Positions 58,895 through 64,000 of a DNA stretch of 64,000 bases are shown here, piece after piece; the stretch's first letter is position 1; each line of letters opens with the position of its first letter. The stretch spans positions 140,578,828 through 140,642,827 of the forward strand of contig CM043700.1 in the NCBI GenBank assembly GCA_023935145.1, read 5' to 3'. Source of the DNA: Bretschneidera sinensis (Eukaryota; Streptophyta; Magnoliopsida; Brassicales; Akaniaceae). The notes under the pieces were generated by a model. It made no database searches, was not told where the DNA came from, and saw only the letters and a list, made by a program, of their open reading frames with translations. A program made the translations under genes and the position numbers.

Positions 58895-59011
58895 TGAAAA
58901 TTTGATTGATAATTTTTAAAAATTTCATTAGATAATATCTGACATACACAATTGTTATCCATAATAATATTCTAAAAAATTATCAAAAAAATTATCAATT
59001 AAGTTTTCGCC
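58895..59011. repeat. MITE-like inverted repeat (AATTGATAATTTTT family)
   Basis: The left arm GAAAATTTGATTGATAATTT pairs with the right arm AAATTATCAATTAAGTTTTC; inner arms TTCATTAGATAATAT and ATAATATTCTAAAAAATTAT also pair partly. It resembles the repeat at 29440-29533. Confidence 0.55.
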
Positions 59012-59537
59012 GCAGTAGAGGTTTGAGAGTTGGGAGTTCAAACTCTTGTCCATAAGCAAGAGGATTTAATGCTTCTACCAATAAGCTAATGGGCAATAAC
59101 ATTACAAATTTCATTAAATGTAGTTTTGTCATTCTATAGCCTAAGCTTTATTATCTTTTATTGTTTTCCTATTGAAATCAAACCATAGTATTAATTCTTT
59201 TTGATTAACAAGATAAACAAGCAGTTTAAAGTTTAAACTTGTAGAAAGCAACATAAAGGTGTTAAACCTCACTAATTACTAGAAACGATTCAATTTCCTT
59301 CTTGCACTTGAACTTGTTGAGGAAGAATTATCAATAGGGTATAGGGGTGATTTGCAAATAAAATACAAAACAAATGCTCTCCAATCCCTTCAACACAAAA
59401 ATTGATGAAGCAGAAAATCCACATATAATGCAAACCATCACTCTTGACATTTCACTATGGTTCCTCTTTATAATTAAAATAAAATACATAAATACATACC
59501 ACATTGATGTGCTAGTATAAGAAATTCAGGGGTTTTA

Positions 59538-61905
59538 TCATTCATCTGAAAATTCACATATTTTATATCTTTTGTTCCCTATTCTACACTTAATTCCACA
59601 GAATTTACTAGTAAAAATATGATTCCTTATGAAACCTCCAACATTCAATCTCTTTGTTTCTTCTTTGACCACTCTCTTTAGGGACTTGCTGATGTCCCCC
59701 ATTGCCCAGGCCAAGGAAATATGAGGGCGTGGATCCTGTGATCAACATTCAAAATAATACATGATCATTTCTTCTGTTTACTAAATTTTTTTTACTAGAC
59801 TTGCCAATAAATTACTTATATTATAATAAGCTAACCTTGTAAAATTCAGGAAGATTGTGACGCTTGTAAATTTCATTAACAGCTTCAATTTGCTTGGTTA
59901 TCTGAAATTAATTGAAACAGAGTAAACACCATATTTATGGCAACACTATAGAAAAGGAATTTGTGGGGGTAAAAAGATATCTAAGTGTTACAGGCTCCCA
60001 AATGATATGACCTGTAACACAATTGAACAACTTTCCCCATCAAGATTGATACCAAGATCTATACTAATTCAATCATACTTAGACCTTTCCTTTTTCCATT
60101 TCTATATGCTATTATCAAAAAAATTGTGATAAACAAGTCATTACTGCATAATTTCAGAGACTTTTAGCAACTTAGCTCCACAGTGTATGCTCCAATTATT
60201 CAAATGCTTGAGATCGGACTCTTAACCTAACAATAAAATTTTGAAAAAGGAAACATACATAAATTAACAACGAACACTAATTTATTCAAAATCAATAACG
60301 TAATCAACTCAACTCAAATCAGACTCAACCTCTCAAAAAATAAAAAATTAAATCAGACTCAAAACACTTCTGCATAAAAAAAGGATCTATTATTCAGCAT
60401 ACCTCAGCTAGCCCTCCTGTAATGACTTCTATTGAAAGGAAGGAACGTGTGTGATCATCATTGATGAAAACCTCCCACTTATTAAAATCAATCCAATACC
60501 TGCTTGCAATAAAATGTTGCATTAAAAAGGCATAATGAAAAGGTTAATGGTAAAACTCATGTGTATTTAATAACTGAACTTGATCATATATACTACAAGA
60601 ATATAATCTGACCGCTTTTGACACTGAAGTTTTTGGCGAAGCATAGCCACCATTGAGTCAATCTGATGCGCCCTAAGTGGGACAGTTCTTCCCAAGCTTA
60701 TGTGAAATTCCCTTCCTAATGCAACTTGCTGAAGCTTATGGTCATCTTTGCACAGAATGTTAAGTGGAACATCAACGTTGATGACATGAAGACTGGGCAC
60801 AACTGACACAACCTTCTTCAGAAACTGAGCCATCCCCTTCTTTGGTGCAGATGGTATATAAACTGAAAGCAAATAATCAAGTACTACACTAAGTTCAAAA
60901 ACTGCCAGCGAAATACAAATCCAAACTCAAAAACTGCAGAAAAGTCATTTCTCATTATCTTTTTTTACATTACAAGTTAAAGTTAATTGTGTGGCCGTGG
61001 GCTTAGCCCAAGGGTTACAACTCCCTCCTTGTAGGGGAAATATCCTGAGTTCAATTCAGATTATCATCGTCCCAATCAAAAGAAAAAAAAAAGTTAATCG
61101 CATGGTTCACTGATATACTATAGGTGCTTTAAGTTGCTCACAGTTCAGGGCAAGAACATGATTTCCACAATCTAGTTGATAATATATAGTTTCTACTCTA
61201 CTGTTTGAGAACTTTACGGTATCGTCAATTTTTTCACAGGCAGTATCCCATATCAGACTACTCCTAACATAAGAATGGGTTTTTCTAAATCTTCTTTGTT
61301 CACAGAACCTCAAAAAATCCAGGCTCATTTCGCGTATATAAATTAAATAACTCATCATTATTCGAAACCAAATTGCACAGATAGGAGGAGCTTCAAAATC
61401 TAAACCATTAAATTTGCCACTAAATAAATAGACAAGAAATTGTAAACAAAAAGAGGGAAAAAAAGAAATAAAGAAAGTACCAGGGATGAAGACGTGCAAA
61501 GCATAGTTGCCTTCAACATGAGGAAAGTTCCTGACACGACTCGCCTGCCCACTTTCCAAGTAATCAGCAATCCCTTCATCATCAGAATTAGCATCGATCA
61601 TTTGTTGGGGGCAAAAGCATACACATAAATTACATAGTAATTAACAAGCTAATCCCTTTTCATTCGAATAAATTAGTAATAAGCTAAGCTTGATTAAGTA
61701 CCGAGACATAAAAAAAAGAGCTTGATTAAGTACCGAGAAAATTGGGAGGGTTCAAGCAAGAGAGATGAGCTGGTGGCAAAGCGAAAGACACAGTCTCCTC
61801 CGCTTTGGAATCTGAACTCTGCGCATTCTCGGTGGTGGCTGTAACTGAGTTCTCGGATTCTGAATTCGATGATGTGTACCCGTACAAGGCTCTCAGTGCC
61901 TCCAT
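59538..61905 (-). CDS. USB1: U6 snRNA phosphodiesterase 1 (USB1/Mpn1)
   Basis: Six exons, 61905-61734, 61573-61481, 60862-60613, 60499-60403, 59901-59836 and 59735-59538, join in frame into 291 residues. USB1 is a nuclear 2H-phosphodiesterase 3'-5' exonuclease that trims the oligo(U) tail of U6 snRNA and leaves a protected 3' end. Both catalytic HxS motifs are present: EFHISLGRT (His142, Ser144) and RPHISLAWAMGD (His231, Ser233). Other family marks are FPHVEGNYALHVFIP (about 74-88), YWIDFNKWEVFINDDHTRSF and the C-terminal tail KFCGIKCRIGNKRYKI. All introns are GT-AG; exon 2 was placed at GATGATGAAG|GG because no usable AG lies between an in-frame TAA and that point. The frame before exon 2 also reads openly for some residues, but has no splice acceptor. 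Confidence 0.94.
60990..61090 (+). mobile_element. tRNA-derived SINE in USB1 intron 2
   Basis: About 101 bp with an A-box-like TTAGCCCAAGGGTTA (61003-61017) and a B-box-like GAGTTCAATTC (61047-61057), the internal RNA polymerase III promoter of tRNA-type SINEs, and an A-rich 3' end. It is flanked by AAGTTAATTG (60980-60989) and AAGTTAATCG (61091-61100), a target duplication matching at 9 of 10 positions. Opposite in orientation to USB1. Confidence 0.8.
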
Positions 61906-62279
61906 TTTTACTCTCTCTCAAATAGTCCAGTAGTCGTGCTTCTTTGACGCCTTGTGGTCTTTTGTTCCCTTCTGGTTCTTTCCACAGGGACCCACTTTTT
62001 CGAAACTGGTCGGGCAAGACTAGGAAAAAGCCTACTAACATAATTCTTGGGCCGAGCTTTTAAATTGGGCCTTGAAAATTCTAAGTGAATTTTTACTGGG
62101 CTTTTGATTTATCACCCAAAAAAAGAGGCGCATGATTTGAATTCCTCAGCCTTCAGAAATAGGAGGGAAAAAAACCAAACTTACGAAACCTCAAGCTCTA
62201 GGGTTTCCTCATGAGCTTCCCTCTGCTCTAATCTCCACTACAATTTCCTCTTTCCTTTCTCGAGAAAAAACTAAAATAT
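61906..62279. promoter_or_regulatory. 374-bp divergent promoter between USB1 and the SRS2-like gene
   Basis: Only 374 bp separate the two start codons, so both 5' UTRs and core promoters lie here. A TTTTAAATT segment near 62060 and CT-rich stretches on both sides are visible; no clear TATA box or plant USE element was identified. Shared control is inference from the spacing. Confidence 0.6.
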
Positions 62280-63964
62280 ATGTCAATTGAAAATGTTAAT
62301 CTAACGAATTACGCGCCCATCAGAAGAGTCATGGAGAAACAAATGCGTGGCCGAATTACCCAGAATTTCAGGGCTACGAAGCCCCTTCTTGATCGCAAAC
62401 GGCAACGGGACAAACCCCATTTTCCTGAGCAGTTTCCGCAAAAGTGAGTCTCATTCGTAGCTCCATATTCTCTCTTTTTGTTTATTCATCTTGTGATTCA
62501 ATCACTGCTTCTTTGCATATTTAGTAAATTGGAGAGCTCGTTTTTGTAGGTGTATTCTTGACTTCTCTCTCCTTTTCTCATCACTTCTAAGCTACAAAAC
62601 AAATCACGAGTCCTTTTTTCCTTTATTTTTTTTCTTGATTGCCAGTAAAGAGGAGGAAAGATTGATTTTGAAGATTATGCCATTTTCGCTTTTGTCATTG
62701 TTTTCTCAGCTCCCAATTGAAATCTCTAGCGTTCCGTTTAGTTTCTGATGAAAATAAAAAGAGTTGAAATGAGAAAAACTGCACTGTTGCAGCTATAGAT
62801 TATTGCCAAACAACAAAAGCTCCAATCAATTATCTCAATATCAAGGCAAAGTGGAAACAGAATAGAAACGGCTTGAAACATCCAAACAAAAAAGAAACGG
62901 CTCCATATTGTCTTCTCTCTTTTTCTTCCATGACCGAATCATTCAAACAGAAAAGAAACGGCTTCATATTGTCTTCTCTCTTTCTCTTCCATGACCGAAT
63001 CATCCAAACAGAGCCAAATATTTGATGCTTAGTCTTTTTTTTTTTGTTCTACTTTCTTTTGGAACCCACCTGAGCTTTGATTCAAAATTTGATATGCCCT
63101 TCATACTTATCAGCTTTAATAGATCAGTTAAGAAGCATGGTGAATAAGACTGTCTTGTGAAATCATTGCTACAGTTCATATCTCCCTTCTTTGTTAAATG
63201 TGATAACAAAACACAATTACTATTTGTTATATATATATATATATGAGATTAATTTTATTTTTTCTGATTCCAGAACTAGGGATGCTGTGGGAACTGAATC
63301 CCCAGCTCGGGTTACCAGTATCAGAAGAGTTCCTCTTATGGAGATAACCATCAACACACCATCCACGTGTTCTGTGACTGGGTTCAAGTCACCCAATGGA
63401 TGTAGCAGCATTCAATGTAATGCGGGCCTCTCTTTCCATAGACCTGAATTGCATAATGAGATTTCAAATGCAAGGGCAATTGGTATTTCAGTGGAGAATG
63501 AACATATTTCAGATCCATTTATAACTCCAGTGAAACGGCCAGATTGCTCTAATTTAAGTGATTCTTTCTCCACACCTAGCCTTCTAGATGATGATTTTGA
63601 CGAATCCATTTTGAAAGAAATCGATGCTATATGCCAGCAGCAATATTCAGTAAAACCAAAAAGTCAGAGTCCCAATATCAGTTTCTATGATGAAAATCAG
63701 TGCAATGATAATAGGAGCAGCAATTCCAATGCCAGTTTAGAGTCTGTTACTGCTGATGAGAATGTAAAAATAAATGAACTGGATTCTGTGAATGATTTGG
63801 AATCTAATGAACATCACATAAATAGTTCTCATACAATACAGAATGGAAGCATGCCTGTTGAATATTCAAAATATTTGCTTTCTTTGAATGATAGGCAACG
63901 TGAAGCAGCTTGTAGTGATATTTCTGTTCCTTTAATGATTGCTGCTGGTCCAGGAAGTGGAAAG
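62280..63964 (+). CDS. SRS2-like UvrD/Rep ATP-dependent DNA helicase, N-terminal part (cut by window end)
   Basis: Exon 1 (62280-62443) and exon 2 (63274-63964) join across a GT-AG intron into 285 residues; the gene continues past the window after a GT donor at 63965. The N-terminus is poorly conserved and low complexity (RITQNFRATKPLLDRKRQRD, then VRRVPL-like RRVPLMEITINTP and Asn/Ser-rich acidic sequence). It ends with the start of a superfamily 1A helicase core: a Q motif YLLSLNDRQREAA (Gln263) and Walker A AAGPGSGK (278-285). This pairing of a long plant-specific N-terminus with a UvrD core is that of Arabidopsis At4g25120 (SRS2-like). Such helicases unwind 3'-tailed DNA and limit recombination. 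Earlier starts are excluded by loss of coding sense; other in-frame ATGs at 62331 and 62343 remain possible. Confidence 0.88.
62444..63273 (+). other. intron 1 of the SRS2-like gene
   Basis: An 830-bp GT-AG intron, T-rich, with a tandem repeat (listed) and an (AT)n run near 63230-63245 shortly before the acceptor. Confidence 0.85.
62881..63003. repeat. two tandem copies of a 61-62-bp unit in intron 1
   Basis: The unit AAGAAACGGCT(C/T)CATATTGTC then TTCTCTCTTT, CTTCCATGACCGAATCAT and TCAAACA occurs twice in a row, with a few substitutions. A third partial start (GAAACGGCTTGAAACATCC) lies just before at 62864. Confidence 0.9.
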
Positions 63965-64000
63965 GTCTCTTTCTTACTCATTTTCCCATGCTCAGATACA

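Larger units (their letters stand above)
57321..59537. other. intergenic region between the oxidoreductase and USB1 genes
   Basis: 57321-57500 probably contains the oxidoreductase promoter and 5' UTR. The rest is AT-rich non-coding DNA with a tandem array and an inverted repeat (listed). Poly-T and poly-A runs are frequent at 57800-58070. Confidence 0.6.

Noticed and set aside
61574..61600. Starting USB1 translation at the methionine at 61599 before exon 2
   Set aside because: This would lose exon 1, whose sequence joins exon 2 in the right phase with a valid GT-AG intron and a family-like N-terminus.

Overview
The window is nuclear DNA of a flowering plant, almost certainly a eudicot. It is AT-rich, genes are split by GT-AG introns, and the proteins match plant families: the SnRK1 gamma subunit KING1, a CYP94 P450, a plant Gfo/Idh/MocA oxidoreductase, USB1 and an SRS2-like UvrD helicase. 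Plant copia and chromovirus-type gypsy retrotransposons, hAT elements, MITE-like repeats and a SINE fill the rest. The species cannot be fixed from the sequence; a woody rosid is a guess from protein similarity.

Layout. 1-112: last coding bases of an unidentified + strand gene. 113-7.7 kb: intergenic, with a degraded hAT-like element near 3.8-4.9 kb. 7.76-11.17 kb (-): six-exon gene for KING1, head to head with a six-exon + strand gene for a small SAP-domain protein (12.68-19.36 kb). The 4.5 kb first intron of the SAP gene holds a LINE fragment and a 2,392-bp hAT element with a perfect 8-bp target duplication; its last intron uses a GC-AG splice pair. 24.60-26.12 kb (+): intronless CYP94B-type cytochrome P450 with a TATA box and a G-box. 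KING1 and CYP94B3 are neighbours in Arabidopsis too, so this part looks like conserved microsynteny.

29.6-46.0 kb is a nest of retrotransposons. An old copia element (TSD TGTTT) is split inside its reverse transcriptase by a 9.57-kb gypsy element with LTRs of about 2.6 kb (TSD TTTAT). 46.0-48.2 kb is intergenic with a 251-bp tandem duplication.

48.24-57.32 kb (-): a two-exon Gfo/Idh/MocA oxidoreductase gene whose 8.0-kb intron contains a 4.93-kb copia element (TSD GATAC), itself inserted in the tail of an older copia remnant. 57.3-59.5 kb: intergenic with tandem repeats and a MITE-like inverted repeat. 59.54-61.91 kb (-): six-exon U6 snRNA phosphodiesterase USB1, with a SINE in intron 2. 374 bp away and divergent, an SRS2-like UvrD helicase gene starts at 62.28 kb and runs off the window right after its Walker A motif.

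The host genes do not form one pathway: energy signalling (KING1), probable jasmonate turnover (CYP94B), NAD(P)-dependent metabolism, U6 snRNA maturation and DNA helicase functions. No new multi-gene system was found. The most informative material is the transposon record: three nested insertions with exact junctions, a gypsy element whose interior is far more decayed than its LTRs, and a copia zinc knuckle in which all three cysteines read as tyrosine.
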